From: Sphingopyxis sp. | Lineage (GTDB): Bacteria > Pseudomonadota > Alphaproteobacteria > Sphingomonadales > Sphingomonadaceae | Assembly: GCF_016793825.1 (NCBI RefSeq) | Contig: NZ_JAEULM010000051.1 | Coordinates: 1-64,000, forward strand | Reading direction: 5' to 3' | DNA length: 64,000 bases | Part shown: positions 17,173 to 26,065 of the stretch, piece after piece | Layout of the letters: each line of letters opens with the position of its first letter | Numbering within the stretch: position 1 is the stretch's first letter | Notes under the pieces: model-generated | Databases searched by the model: none | What the model was told of the DNA's origin: nothing | The model's input: the letters and a program-made list of their open reading frames with translations, nothing else | Made by a program: the position numbers and the translations under genes

Positions 17173-18111
17173 TCAATTCTCGACTGGACGCTCGCCTGCC
17201 AAGGCTTCGAGTTCGGCGATCCGCTCGGAGCAGATCACATGGACGGCGCGCCCCAGATTTTCGACCCGGGCACCGAGCCACCGCAGTTCCTCCGCCGAGA
17301 TGCGGTAATGTTTCGAGTAGCGCGCTTTCACATAAGCTTCCTTGAGCTTCTCGAACCGAGCGCGGTCGCCGCGGGTTTCGCGCGGCCAGGCTTCGACGAG
17401 GCGCATGTCCAACCGCTCCGCTTGCGTGCGGAGAAAGCCAAGATTGTGTACGTGTGGCGTGTAGAAGGTCCGGACTAGGAGCACGCAATGATATAGAAAC
17501 TCTGAGCTTTGATGCAGATCGAAGGCGGCCGGCTTCAAAAACCCCTTCTCCGCCCCCATCTTTGAAAGTTCAAATCGCTGCATCGCGAGCGGAAACCACT
17601 CGTCAAAATATTCTCGCGCCATGTCGAGCGCCTGCTCAGGCGTCTTCGGCTTTGGCGTGTGCAGTTCAACGTCGTCAAATTCGTAGAGCGCAATCCCATC
17701 GCGCGCGACATCCATGAAAAAATATCGCCCGTGCGCGAGCCCGTCATTCACTTCCTGTAGGGTGTGAACGATGAAGTTCACCGGCGTGTGGAGCGTGCGG
17801 TCGATCGCGAGCTCGCGCGTCAGCCGATCATCAAGCTTCGACCAATAATCGACCTTGTCGGTGAGCCGCTTGTCGTTGACGATGATGAGCAGGTCGAAAT
17901 CCGAACGATAGCCTTTCGCGGTGTGGGGTTCGTCGACCCAACCGCCGCGCGCATAGCTGCCATAGAGGATGATCTTGTCGATCCGGCCCTTCTTCTTCCA
18001 GCCTTGGGTCGCGAGAGCCAGCGCATCTTCGAACTCTTCGAAGACGATCTGCTTCACGCGCTCGAGTTCGCGCTGTTTGTTCGCCGGAAGATGATCAAGA
18101 TCGGTTCGCAT
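17173..18111 (-). CDS. Nucleotidyltransferase-HEPN two-domain protein
   Basis: 312 residues. The N-terminal domain is a MNT/KNTase-type nucleotidyltransferase with ILYGSYARGG (about 47-56) and the metal-binding pair in YRSDFDLLIIV. The C-terminal half (about 175-312) is a HEPN-like helical domain with ALDMAREYFDEWFPLAMQRF and EFLYHCVLLVRTFY. As separate proteins MNT and HEPN form type VII toxin-antitoxin pairs in which MNT modifies the HEPN RNase; here both are fused. I see no clear Rx4-6H catalytic HEPN motif. Start at MRTDLDH chosen by domain onset; the frame is open for 72 more codons upstream. It lies just downstream of the relaxase gene and may be a stabilising or defence cargo. Confidence 0.75.
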   Translation of the reverse strand: MRTDLDHLPANKQRELERVKQIVFEEFEDALALATQGWKKKGRIDKIILYGSYARGGWVDEPHTAKGYRSDFDLLIIVNDKRLTDKVDYWSKLDDRLTRELAIDRTLHTPVNFIVHTLQEVNDGLAHGRYFFMDVARDGIALYEFDDVELHTPKPKTPEQALDMAREYFDEWFPLAMQRFELSKMGAEKGFLKPAAFDLHQSSEFLYHCVLLVRTFYTPHVHNLGFLRTQAERLDMRLVEAWPRETRGDRARFEKLKEAYVKARYSKHYRISAEELRWLGARVENLGRAVHVICSERIAELEALAGERPVEN

Positions 18112-18215
18112 TACGTCTTCTACTGTGTCCGCGCATGCCGGCATTGGCAAGGCCGAACCCCTTCCATTCGGGAGGAATCGCAACCGTTCCCGGATGTTAA
18201 CCGCAGCGCGCACGA

Positions 18216-20180
18216 CTAGGAAATCGATGGTCCGCCGCGCTGGCGCCCGAGCGACCAGTCGATGCCGCCGGCACGAAGCGTTCCTGCAATCGTTTTGCCG
18301 ATATGACGATCGAGGACCGGGCGCCATGGCACCAGGGTAAAATCGCGCGAACGTTCGACGAGGACATGGCGCCTGCTTTCCATATTCACGAGACGCGCAA
18401 GCCGGCCCTCGATTCTCTCCCCGATCCCCGCCTCGTGAAAGCGCTTTCCGAGCTCCTCAGAAATCCGGTTTGCCTCACGCAAAAGTTCGCGACGCGCGAG
18501 GAGGTTCAGCGCGTCGCGGCGGATGATGAGCCGGCCCCCGCTTTCATGGGCCAGATTTTCATCAAGAAGCCACTGGCGCCGGATCGCCTGGGCCGCCCTG
18601 ACTTCGCGCCCGAAACCCGCATCGCGCACGGGAGCGGGATGGTCGGATATCATATCGCGATCGAGCCAGGTCGCGCCATCCAGCGTCGCCGTCCGCTCGA
18701 CCGGTTTGAACGACAGCAGCTCGACGCCGACCGGCTGGTCGCGCAGGCGCCCTCGTTCCCAGGCTTCGACCTTCGCCAGATGATCGGGGGTGATCGTCCA
18801 GCTTCCATCGGCTTCGCGCTCGACGCTGCGCATCGCCTTGCGCATCGCCTCCAGCCTGCGGACGTGCGTGCCCGCGAAAGCTTCGCTCGCCCCAGCGTCA
18901 TATTCGAGATGGGCGTCGAGTGAATATCGCCCACCGTTTGCCGCCGCCACTTCGACGATCGTGCGGTCGGCCTGCCGCACGCGTGCATCGCGCTTATCGA
19001 TGCGAATGATAGCGCCTTCGGGTGTCGCCTCTAGGTGACTGCCCAGCCCGACATCGACATAGTGAACACGCCCGTCGACCCCATCGACGATCACAAAATG
19101 TCGGTCGCGAAGTTCGTCTGCGAGCCCGCGCGAGACGACGCGGCCGAGGAGCGGCGCCGTCCCCTGCTCCTCCGGATCGAAAATCACCCGGTCGCTGTGC
19201 AACTGCGCACCGCCGCGCGCCGTGATCTCGCGCTGCATCGTGCGGATGATATCGCCGCGCTCGCCCATCCGGCGCAACGTAGTGGCGAGATCGGACTCGA
19301 GCCGCCAACTTTCGCCGCCCATATACGTCGCGAGACCGAGGCGCGCGAGCTTCTGCAACCGGCCTGTGCGAAGCGCCTGTCGAAACGCGTCGGCAGCCGA
19401 CGCGGATACTATACGATGCTCGTCCATATCGGCGATCAGCTGACGGTCGATCCCGGTAAGCCGCTCGGCCCCCGTCTCGGCGCGCAGTCGCGCCTCGATT
19501 TCGAGTTCTGTGCGGGGCCCGAGATCGAGCGTCGCAATCTCAGCCGCCCGCTCCCGCGCCCCGTGGGAAATATATTCGCGGGCGATGACGAGATCGTCGC
19601 CGCGATCGTTCCTGCCACGAAGGATGATGTGGCTGTGTGGATGGCCGGTGTTGAAATGGTCGACCGCGACCCAGTCGAGGCGGGTTCCCAGATCCTTTTC
19701 CATTTGGTCCATCATGCGGCGGACGAAGGGCTTGAGATCGGTATATTGATCGCCGTCCTCCAGCGACACGATCAGGCGGAATTGATGGCGGTCGCCGCCG
19801 GAGCGTGACAGGAATTCGCGGCCGTCGGCGATGTCCGTCTCGGCGGAATAAAGCTGCCCCGGCGAACCCTCGCGCGTCACCCCGTCGCGCTCGATATATT
19901 TGAGATGTGCCTTTGCGCCGCCGGCACCCCTTCCGCCAAGCGTCGCGAGACGAAATTTGACGACCGCCCGCCGGGACCGAAAAGCGGAATGGCGATCGCG
20001 CGATCGCAACACGCGGGCGACGCCGGCGCCGCGGCCGATACGGCTGCCGTCGAAGCCTCCGCGTCTGGGCGCGCGGCGGCCTGCGACGCGCGCGGCTTTC
20101 ACGACGAGTGCAAGATAGCCTGCTTCCTTGCCCCGGCGGCGCATCCGCCCCAGCCGCGGCGTAAACTCCTCGTCGTCCAT
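18216..20180 (-). CDS. Relaxase/mobilization nuclease (VirD2-like, DUF3363 type)
   Basis: 654 residues. After a basic N-terminus (RLGRMRRRGKE) comes the relaxase core (about 70-240) with HLKYIERDGV and the metal-binding histidine motif HFNTGHPHSHIILRGR. The long C-terminal part matches the DUF3363 style of alphaproteobacterial plasmid relaxases (ITPDHLAKVEAWERGR). It should nick at oriT and pilot the strand into the recipient. A candidate oriT lies 140-220 bp upstream. Start MDDEEF has a GAGGAAGG ribosome site. No coupling protein or T4SS genes are nearby, so transfer would depend on functions elsewhere. Confidence 0.85.
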   Translation of the reverse strand: MDDEEFTPRLGRMRRRGKEAGYLALVVKAARVAGRRAPRRGGFDGSRIGRGAGVARVLRSRDRHSAFRSRRAVVKFRLATLGGRGAGGAKAHLKYIERDGVTREGSPGQLYSAETDIADGREFLSRSGGDRHQFRLIVSLEDGDQYTDLKPFVRRMMDQMEKDLGTRLDWVAVDHFNTGHPHSHIILRGRNDRGDDLVIAREYISHGARERAAEIATLDLGPRTELEIEARLRAETGAERLTGIDRQLIADMDEHRIVSASAADAFRQALRTGRLQKLARLGLATYMGGESWRLESDLATTLRRMGERGDIIRTMQREITARGGAQLHSDRVIFDPEEQGTAPLLGRVVSRGLADELRDRHFVIVDGVDGRVHYVDVGLGSHLEATPEGAIIRIDKRDARVRQADRTIVEVAAANGGRYSLDAHLEYDAGASEAFAGTHVRRLEAMRKAMRSVEREADGSWTITPDHLAKVEAWERGRLRDQPVGVELLSFKPVERTATLDGATWLDRDMISDHPAPVRDAGFGREVRAAQAIRRQWLLDENLAHESGGRLIIRRDALNLLARRELLREANRISEELGKRFHEAGIGERIEGRLARLVNMESRRHVLVERSRDFTLVPWRPVLDRHIGKTIAGTLRAGGIDWSLGRQRGGPSIS

Positions 20181-20323
20181 AGTGCGTCCTTCCTCGCGGA
20201 ATGACGCTCCCCGGAACATAAATGGGACATCAGCGCCGCGCCGCAAGGAGTCTCGCGGTATTCCGCCACAATCAACGCAAATCCGCCGTTGGCGCTTACC
20301 ATATCTCGCCGGCGGGTGACCTG

Positions 20324-20396
20324 TCTCGCGATAGCGACTAAAAAAGGATGTGCAGACAAAGGCTTGCAGTATCGCGAGATATTGCTTCTATCTTGC
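20324..20396. other. Candidate origin of transfer (oriT)
   Basis: A perfect 10-bp inverted repeat, TCTCGCGATA at 20324-20333 and TATCGCGAGA at 20370-20379, is followed 9 bp later by TATCTTGC (20389-20396). RP4/VirD2-type nic sites follow the consensus YATCCTG|Y; this differs at one position (T for C). An inverted repeat next to such a site, at the 5' end of a relaxase gene, is the usual layout. The predicted nick would fall between 20395 and 20396. Confidence 0.5.
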
Positions 20397-20437
20397 CCTC
20401 CGGACTTCTGCTCCCCAAGCGTGCCCCTCAGCCGCTC

Positions 20438-20671
20438 CTACGCCCTCCCCGCCAACAGCTCGCGAACCGCCAGCCCGAGCTCGGTCGGCTCCCACACCAG
20501 CCATTCGTCGCCGCTGTCGCTCTCCCAGATTTCGCCGCAGGTGAAGAGGTCCTCGGGGATCGCTTCGGCCTCTTCGAAACTCGTTGGACCGCAGGCGACA
20601 ATATCGCGCTGGGTATCCGAGAGCGCGTCGGCGATTTCCTGCGGCGTCGGCTCGGTGGCAGTTTTGGTCAT
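20438..20671 (-). CDS. Small acidic hypothetical protein
   Basis: 77 residues, acidic (many Glu/Asp: PTSFEEAEAIPEDLF, IWESDSGDEW), no signal peptide or membrane segment. The ORF has strong GC3 bias and lies upstream of the relaxase gene on the same strand. Small acidic proteins of this kind are common in plasmid backbones; no family is recognised. The oriT candidate lies between it and the relaxase gene. Confidence 0.6.
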   Translation of the reverse strand: MTKTATEPTPQEIADALSDTQRDIVACGPTSFEEAEAIPEDLFTCGEIWESDSGDEWLVWEPTELGLAVRELLAGRA

Positions 20672-20776
20672 GCAAAGAGCATAACGAAACGCATTATGGA
20701 GTGAAGAGCCGCACCGCGCCGGGAATGCGAAAAAGGCGGCACCGAAGCGCCGCCCCTTGGCGGTCTCGTGCGACCG

Positions 20777-21133
20777 TTAATGCATCGATGCAAAGGCGCG
20801 GCCAGCGTCTTTCTCGTTCGCAAAATCGCGGCACCCAAGCATTCCGTGCACCGCAAATCCTGCATCCAAAAGCAGCACCGCAACATAGAAATGGCCGTCG
20901 ATAAAGCCCAGGACCGCGACCCGTTCGAGCGCTATCTCCTCCTGCTCGAGGCTCCAGTAGCAGCCGAGGACGCGCTCGCGGATGCGCGCGTCCCAATGGA
21001 ATTCGGCATCTTCCGCCGCGACGAAAATGCGCGCCAGACCTTCTGCTGCCGCCTCCCCGAATTCGCGTTCGAGCCCCGCGACAAGCGCCGAGAAGCAGCG
21101 GTCCGAGGGCTGAATTTGCGATGTGTAAGCCAT
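20777..21133 (-). CDS. Hypothetical protein of plasmid/ICE type
   Basis: 118 residues, start MAYTSQIQ with a strong AGGAGGATAAC ribosome site. The body is helical and acidic (FSALVAGLEREFGEAAAEGL, FHWDARIRERVLGCYWSLEQ) and ends in a mixed alpha/beta part (VLGFIDGHFYVAVLLLDAGF, LGCRDFANEKDAGRAF). No signal peptide, no recognised motif. Same strand as DUF736 and the relaxase gene. An upstream extension of the frame is possible but lacks a ribosome site. Confidence 0.7.
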   Translation of the reverse strand: MAYTSQIQPSDRCFSALVAGLEREFGEAAAEGLARIFVAAEDAEFHWDARIRERVLGCYWSLEQEEIALERVAVLGFIDGHFYVAVLLLDAGFAVHGMLGCRDFANEKDAGRAFASMH

Positions 21134-21484
21134 GTTATCCTCCTGGATTCGACCGTTCCCGACCTTGGGAACAACCTTCCCGGGACGGGCGGCGGCGCGG
21201 CTGTCAGGGCCGCGCGGAGCGCGCCGCGAAGCGGCGGTGGGGGAACCGATTTTCGCAGAAAATTGGGGGGACCGCCGGCCTTGCACAGCCGCGCCGCCGC
21301 CCGTCATACTCGGCCTTTTCCGAGACGAACCATCCACCCTCTCGAAGCGGCGCGCCCCCTCGGCCTTTAGCAATTGCCAAACAATCTGTGCCGCCACTGA
21401 CGTACGACACGCGCCGTCTTGAGGGAAAAGAGCAGCGCAAAGCCCCCGCAAATATTGGTGCGGGGGCTGCGCGGACCGGCCGGA
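21134..21484. other. Gap without a supported gene
   Basis: About 350 bp between two minus-strand genes. Apart from the hairpin near its right end and GC-rich sequence, I see nothing that supports a gene. Confidence 0.5.
21442..21467 (-). terminator. Hairpin after the DUF736 gene
   Basis: GCCCCCGCA and TGCGGGGGC (9-bp perfect stem, 8-nt loop) lie 18 bp downstream of the DUF736 stop on the minus strand. Only a TTT follows, so termination may be partial. Confidence 0.5.
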
Positions 21485-21808
21485 TCAGTCGTTCGGATTC
21501 CAGATCAGCGCATAGGCGTCGTCATCGTCTTGTCCCGCAGCGCGGCCGAGATTGCAGTAGAGGCGGCGCGGCCCGAACTCGGGGGCGGCGAGGCTCAGCG
21601 AGACATATTCCTTGCCCGAAACCTCGCCGGTGCGGATCCAGCCTGCGCCGATTTCGACGCCGTCGGAATAGACCCGGTAGTCGGGCTGGGTTTCGCCCGC
21701 CTTGCTGCGATTGGTGCGGACCTCGATGCCCGCGCGGATGGTGAGCGTCTTCAGCTGGCCGACAAAACCCTTGTCGATGCTGCCGTTCACAAAGCCGATT
21801 GCTGCCAT
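21485..21808 (-). CDS. DUF736 family protein
   Basis: 107 residues, the usual size for DUF736. Starts MAAIGFVNGS with a GAGGAGAC ribosome site; the family pattern of GFVGQLKTLTIRAGIEV, a central DYRVYSDGVEIGAGW and the closing ALIWNPND is clear. These small proteins are near-universal in proteobacterial conjugative plasmids and ICEs; their molecular role is unknown. About 80-120 bp upstream lies a GC-rich element that recurs upstream of ardC. Confidence 0.9.
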   Translation of the reverse strand: MAAIGFVNGSIDKGFVGQLKTLTIRAGIEVRTNRSKAGETQPDYRVYSDGVEIGAGWIRTGEVSGKEYVSLSLAAPEFGPRRLYCNLGRAAGQDDDDAYALIWNPND

Positions 21809-21888
21809 TTTTCGTCTCCTCAAATCCGCCGCCAGGACCATTCCCGGTGGCATGGGCGGACCAGAGGCCGGCGCCGGAGGCGGGGCGC

Positions 21889-21925
21889 GAACCCGCAGGG
21901 CCGCAGCGTGAGCGGAGGACCCGAG
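21889..21925 (-). repeat. Leader element, copy 1 (upstream of DUF736)
   Basis: Contains GAACCCGCAGGGCCGCAGCG followed by TGAGCGGAGGACCCG. It matches 26162-26198 with a few substitutions and a 1-bp gap, and lies at similar distance before a start codon. Possibly a shared promoter or leader of element backbone genes. Confidence 0.4.
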
Positions 21926-22573
21926 ACGCGCGATTATTTGGGAGCGAAGCGGCCGCGAGGAGCCCGCGCATGCGGGCGGGGAAATAATCGCGCGGCGACG
22001 GTTTCGCGCGCCGCCGCGCCGGACCAGGTCATTTCGCCCGCCGCCGGACATGGCTTTGGAACGCCGGGAGACGAGCGGCACCGGCGCGTAACGTGCTGCA
22101 TCGCGGATTGGCATGCTGGGGACCTTCCCGCGCGCTATCGTGAACCGAACCAGCTTCGGCGATGGCCTCACCCAGTATGATGCGGTCTTCGAACCATGGC
22201 GCGAGGAGGCGTGAACCGACCTCGATGATCGGAGGCAATATGGCTCGACGCGACACCGCCACCGACGTTTTGGCGTTTCGGTGCAATGCAACGAGACGCG
22301 CTGACGGCAGAGGGGCGCCGACGGCATCTTCTGCCGACCGGAGGCTGCAGCGACCCGCAGCCGCCAACAATCTGTAGGGGCGATGATCCCGGTCATGGAT
22401 AGGCGGCGCGCGGAGCAATCCGCGCGCCGCCGCTTTACTTTGGGGCTCGCGCGGGCCGGTGCCGCCCTGCGGCGCGGCCCGCGCGCGCAAAAAACCATCG
22501 CGCCGTCCCGAGCCGCAATGCGGCGAGGGGCGGCGCGATGGCGCACCGGACGGGACCGGAAAGCTTTCCCAAG

Positions 22574-22599
22574 GAGGCGGACACCGGGGTGCCCGCCTC
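22574..22599 (-). terminator. Hairpin after the ParB gene
   Basis: GAGGCGGACACC-GG-GGTGCCCGCCTC forms a 12-bp stem with one G-U-type mismatch, 9-34 bp downstream of the ParB stop on the minus strand. No T-run follows; a Rho-assisted terminator or 3' protective hairpin is likely. Confidence 0.45.
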
Positions 22600-22607
22600 G
22601 CTCAAGG

Positions 22608-24416
22608 TCAGGCCGCGAGCGGCGGCGTCTCGATGTCGCCGTCGCTTGTGCCAGCGTCATCGGGATCGCCCTGTCGGGCTTCGGCGTCGATCATCGCTTC
22701 AAGCTCGGCGCCCCACCTCCGATGCGCGCGAACGCTCCCGACGCCGCCGCGCGAAGTATAGGCCTCGGGCGGGAATGCCATCCACTTCGGCACCCATGGC
22801 GCGATCTGCGCACGCCCGTTGGTGCCGTCCAGATGGTCGGCGATGATCGCTTTCTGCGCCTTCGCCTTTTCCTTCGCATTGGCGTCGGCGACCGCCTCGC
22901 CCGCAACTTCTGCGGTGATCGCGAGCAGCACTTCGCGGTCGCGAAGCTGATCGAAAAAGGCCGCATCGGCGCGCCAGTGGGCGCGCATATCGGTGCCGAG
23001 ATAAAGACCGATCGCCTCGACCGCCTCGCTGCCCGCCTGCAAGGTTTCTCCCATCACGATCGCGACGATTTCGAGCACGACGGGGTCGGGAAGTTCGAGC
23101 AGCCGCGCGAAGACGCCCGCGAAGGTCGGGCGATTATAGCCCGTGCCGGTGACGGTCGGCACCTCGGAATCGAAGCCGAGCACGCCGAGCACCGCGCGGC
23201 GCTGCGTATCGAAAACCGTCTCGGCGGCGCAGGTCTCGACGCTCTCGGCAATATCTTCCTTGGGCCCGCGCTGGCCTTCGACATCGACGCGGTAATGGCC
23301 CGAACCCGCGATGACATGCGCCGCCATCGCGCGCAGCGCCGTCCCACCGTGCCGCGCCAGATCGGCGCGGACGGCGGCATGGCGGTGAAGATCGATATAG
23401 GCGTTCATCGCCGATGTGACCTCGGGCCGCACCGGCTTCGCCGCATCGGACGGCGCCCCGTCCGCGCCGCCGCGCGAGCCGCGCGCGGCTTCCTTCGCCG
23501 TCACGAAACCCTCATGGAAGCTGACCTCGCCGCTGTCGCGAATTTCGACATAAATGCGCCCGCCTTTGCGCTTCGATGCATGGGCATGATCCCATGAACG
23601 GAACCAGTCGCCGCGCGCCATCACGACGACATCGCTCCATCCCGCCTCGATATAGGCCGCCTTCCGCGCCTCGATTTCGGCCATCTGCGCGGTCCAGAAT
23701 GCATCGCCGTCAGCGAAGAAACGGTCTTCGCCGAACAGGTCGGCGACGATGGCGGCGCCGCTCGCATCGACGTCGAACAGCGCATGTTTGACGGCGACGG
23801 CGGTGCCGCCGAACAGCCATGCTTTCAACTGGTGACCGGTCGGGCAATAGGCGTCGGCGTCGTCGCGAAGCGCGAGCCATGCGGTCTGCTGGCTTTTCGA
23901 TGCGAGGGTCAGATGGCGCACCGTCGCGGCGTCGATTTCGCCGCCACGATACAGCGTACGGATGCGCGGCAAGAGCGCGCCGAGGGCGAGAATCCGCTTC
24001 ACCGCCGCCGTCTCGAAACCGAAAATATCGGCGATGTCGTCGATGCCCCGTCCCGCCTTCACGAGCGCGACGAAGGCTTCCCACTGGCTCACCTCGTCGG
24101 GCCGGACGCGCGCGAGATTTTCGAGCATCGATGCTTCGATGGCGGCGGCGTCGTCGGCATCGTCGAGGATCGCGCAGGGAAGCGGACGCGCGGCACCGCC
24201 TTCGCGCACGATGGCGTTCGCAGCCGTGAAGCGGCGGCGGCCCGCGACGATTTCGAAGCGCCCCGCCTCGCAGTTCGGGCGCACGAGCAGCGGCACGAGT
24301 ACGCCGCGCGCGCGGATGCTCGGCAGGATATCGGCGACGTCGGGGTCCTTCCCCTTGCCGCGCATATTGGTCTTCGCAATCGAGAGATTGCCGAGATCGA
24401 CAAAATCGAGTTTCAT
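22608..24416 (-). CDS. ParB/RepB/Spo0J-type protein
   Basis: 602 residues. The N-terminal ParB/Srx domain (about 1-110) shows RARGVLVPLLVRPN, the nucleotide-binding VAGRRRFTAANA and ASMLENLARV; a KorB-like helix-turn-helix segment follows (about 125-190, DEVSQWEAFVALVKAGRGID, FETAAVKRILALGALLPRI). The long C-terminus is specific to the large ParB-like proteins of sphingomonad plasmids and ICEs. No parA gene accompanies it, so it may act in regulation or element maintenance rather than classical partition. The start MKLDFVDLG is the usual onset. The frame is intact and the codon use matches its neighbours. Confidence 0.88.
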   Translation of the reverse strand: MKLDFVDLGNLSIAKTNMRGKGKDPDVADILPSIRARGVLVPLLVRPNCEAGRFEIVAGRRRFTAANAIVREGGAARPLPCAILDDADDAAAIEASMLENLARVRPDEVSQWEAFVALVKAGRGIDDIADIFGFETAAVKRILALGALLPRIRTLYRGGEIDAATVRHLTLASKSQQTAWLALRDDADAYCPTGHQLKAWLFGGTAVAVKHALFDVDASGAAIVADLFGEDRFFADGDAFWTAQMAEIEARKAAYIEAGWSDVVVMARGDWFRSWDHAHASKRKGGRIYVEIRDSGEVSFHEGFVTAKEAARGSRGGADGAPSDAAKPVRPEVTSAMNAYIDLHRHAAVRADLARHGGTALRAMAAHVIAGSGHYRVDVEGQRGPKEDIAESVETCAAETVFDTQRRAVLGVLGFDSEVPTVTGTGYNRPTFAGVFARLLELPDPVVLEIVAIVMGETLQAGSEAVEAIGLYLGTDMRAHWRADAAFFDQLRDREVLLAITAEVAGEAVADANAKEKAKAQKAIIADHLDGTNGRAQIAPWVPKWMAFPPEAYTSRGGVGSVRAHRRWGAELEAMIDAEARQGDPDDAGTSDGDIETPPLAA

Positions 24417-24497
24417 GATGCTGCTCCGTGTGAGCGCCGGTCCGTCGAGTTTCGCGATTGGGCGGACCGGCAATTGACGGCGAAACGCGCCGCCGCG

Positions 24498-24941
24498 TCA
24501 GCTGCCCTCGCCCCCTTCTCCCGCGTCGGGGAGCATTGGAGGGCGGGGCAGAAGCGGGTCGGCCTTGCGGCGCCGGAGCGCGCTTTCGGCGCCAACAATC
24601 GAACCGAGGCGCCGCGCCTCGCGCGTCCAGACCGAGAGGGGCCCGAGCGGATCGAACTGCCGGTCGCGCTCGATGGCGAGCCCGAAGGGCAGCCGCACCG
24701 CGCGGATTTCACCGAGCGAGAAATAGCCGAGTTCGGGGCAGCCGAAGCCGAGGTCGGCGAGCCCGAACAGCGTGTCGCCGTCCTCGCCAAGTTCGGTGGC
24801 GATCCATGTCGCGGCGCCCACGGGGTTGAAAAGCTTGATGACCGGCCACGGGTCGAAAGCTTCGTCGCGCGCGGCGTGGATGCGGCTCGTCACGCCATTC
24901 GCGTTGAGCGCGAAAGCGAGGCTGTGGGGGAGCAAGGTCAT
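24498..24941 (-). CDS. DUF2958 family protein
   Basis: 147 residues. The DUF2958 signature is visible: PVIKLFNPVGAATWIATEL, GLADLGFGCPELGYFSLGEI and RDRQFDPLGPLSVW. The ATG overlaps the stop of the ArdC-like gene (ATGA), so the two are translated together. DUF2958 genes travel with ArdC, ParB and DUF736 in plasmid backbones; their function is unknown. Confidence 0.9.
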   Translation of the reverse strand: MTLLPHSLAFALNANGVTSRIHAARDEAFDPWPVIKLFNPVGAATWIATELGEDGDTLFGLADLGFGCPELGYFSLGEIRAVRLPFGLAIERDRQFDPLGPLSVWTREARRLGSIVGAESALRRRKADPLLPRPPMLPDAGEGGEGS

Positions 24942-26065
24942 GCGCCCGCTCCCGCCGCGTCCACGCCGCGCGCGCCGTCCTCGGCATGGCTTGGCGCGAA
25001 GGCGACCAGATAGTCCGCCGCCTTGCTGGCAAAGCTCGCGGCCTTGAAAATCGCGCGCGTGTCGGCGCGCATGATCGCGAGCCACGCGCCGATATAATCG
25101 GCATGGCGCACGCTCGGCACGATGCCGAGCGACGCGCAAAGAAAGGCGCTCGCGAGTTCGGCGCACAGTTCCTCGCGGCCATAGGCGGCGCTGCCGAACG
25201 CGCCGGTCTGGTCGCGGCCAAGCCGCGAACCATGGCCGGTCCAATGCCCCAGTTCGTGGAGCGCGGTGCGATAATAATCGATCTGCTCGCGGAACGCCTG
25301 TTGCGGCGGGACCGCCACAAAGTCGTGCGAGGGCGAATAATAGGCCTCATTGCCGCCGACGCGGAAGTCGGCGCCGGTCGCCGCGATCAGCGCCTCGGCG
25401 TGGGGGATGGTGTCGCGGGGCGGCAGCGGTTCGGACAGCGCCGTGCAGCGCTCGGGCAAGCCCTCGCACTGGTCGACATTGAAGACGGTGAAGCGCTTGA
25501 GGAACGGGATCGAACGCTCGGCGTCGCCGCCGCCGTCGCCGTTTCCTTCTCCCCTCCCGGCACCTCCACGCCCGCTGCCATCGCCGCTTTCGCCCTTGGG
25601 CGTGAAGCGGGCGGCGTAGAAAATCGTGGTGCCTTTCTCGCCCTTTCGGACATTGCCGCCGACGCCAAGCGTTTGGCGGAAGGTCAGCCAGCGCTGCGAG
25701 CGAAAGCCCCGCGCCGCCGCCTCGCCCCAGAGAATGAGGATGTTAATGCCCGAATAGCCGCGCCCACTGTCCGCGTTGACCGGAAGCCCCGGCGCAAAGC
25801 TTGCCGCATCCCAAGGCTGCACCCACGGTACGCGGCCCGCCTCCAGCTCGGCGACGATCCGCGCGGTCACCTCGTCATAGAGCGACAAGCGGGGCGCCGC
25901 ACCCGCGCGCGCGCCCGCGCCGCCCCGCGCGGGAGCGCGCCGCTTGTCTCCAAAGGCCTGTTTTTCCCGGCACGGCGCAGTCGCAGCAGCGCGGTTATTC
26001 GGACCCGTCGAGCCAGTCGCGGCGCCCTCGCGGCCATCGGCCAAGGCTTCGATTTCATATGACAT
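24938..26065 (-). CDS. ardC: ArdC-family antirestriction protein
   Basis: 375 residues. After a low-complexity start comes the ArdC ssDNA-binding domain (about 60-180: LYDEVTARIVAELEAGRVPW, GINILILWG, WLTFRQTLGVGG), a Gly-rich insertion, then a zincin-like metallopeptidase domain with HELGHWTGH (about 270) and a downstream AYGREELCAELASAFLC carrying the likely third metal ligand. ArdC proteins coat incoming single-stranded DNA and protect it from restriction during conjugation. Start MSYEIEAL has AGGAGG upstream. It is coupled to DUF2958. Confidence 0.9.
   Translation of the reverse strand: MSYEIEALADGREGAATGSTGPNNRAAATAPCREKQAFGDKRRAPARGGAGARAGAAPRLSLYDEVTARIVAELEAGRVPWVQPWDAASFAPGLPVNADSGRGYSGINILILWGEAAARGFRSQRWLTFRQTLGVGGNVRKGEKGTTIFYAARFTPKGESGDGSGRGGAGRGEGNGDGGGDAERSIPFLKRFTVFNVDQCEGLPERCTALSEPLPPRDTIPHAEALIAATGADFRVGGNEAYYSPSHDFVAVPPQQAFREQIDYYRTALHELGHWTGHGSRLGRDQTGAFGSAAYGREELCAELASAFLCASLGIVPSVRHADYIGAWLAIMRADTRAIFKAASFASKAADYLVAFAPSHAEDGARGVDAAGAGA

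Larger units (their letters stand above)
21809..22607. other. Long intergenic gap, no supported gene
   Basis: About 800 bp between ParB and DUF736. It contains the repeated element at 21889-21925 and a hairpin at 22574-22599. Open frames exist on both strands (for example minus 22029-22490, plus 22162-22377), but their composition is Arg/Ala-rich shadow-like and none has both a ribosome site and a recognisable domain. Confidence 0.45.
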
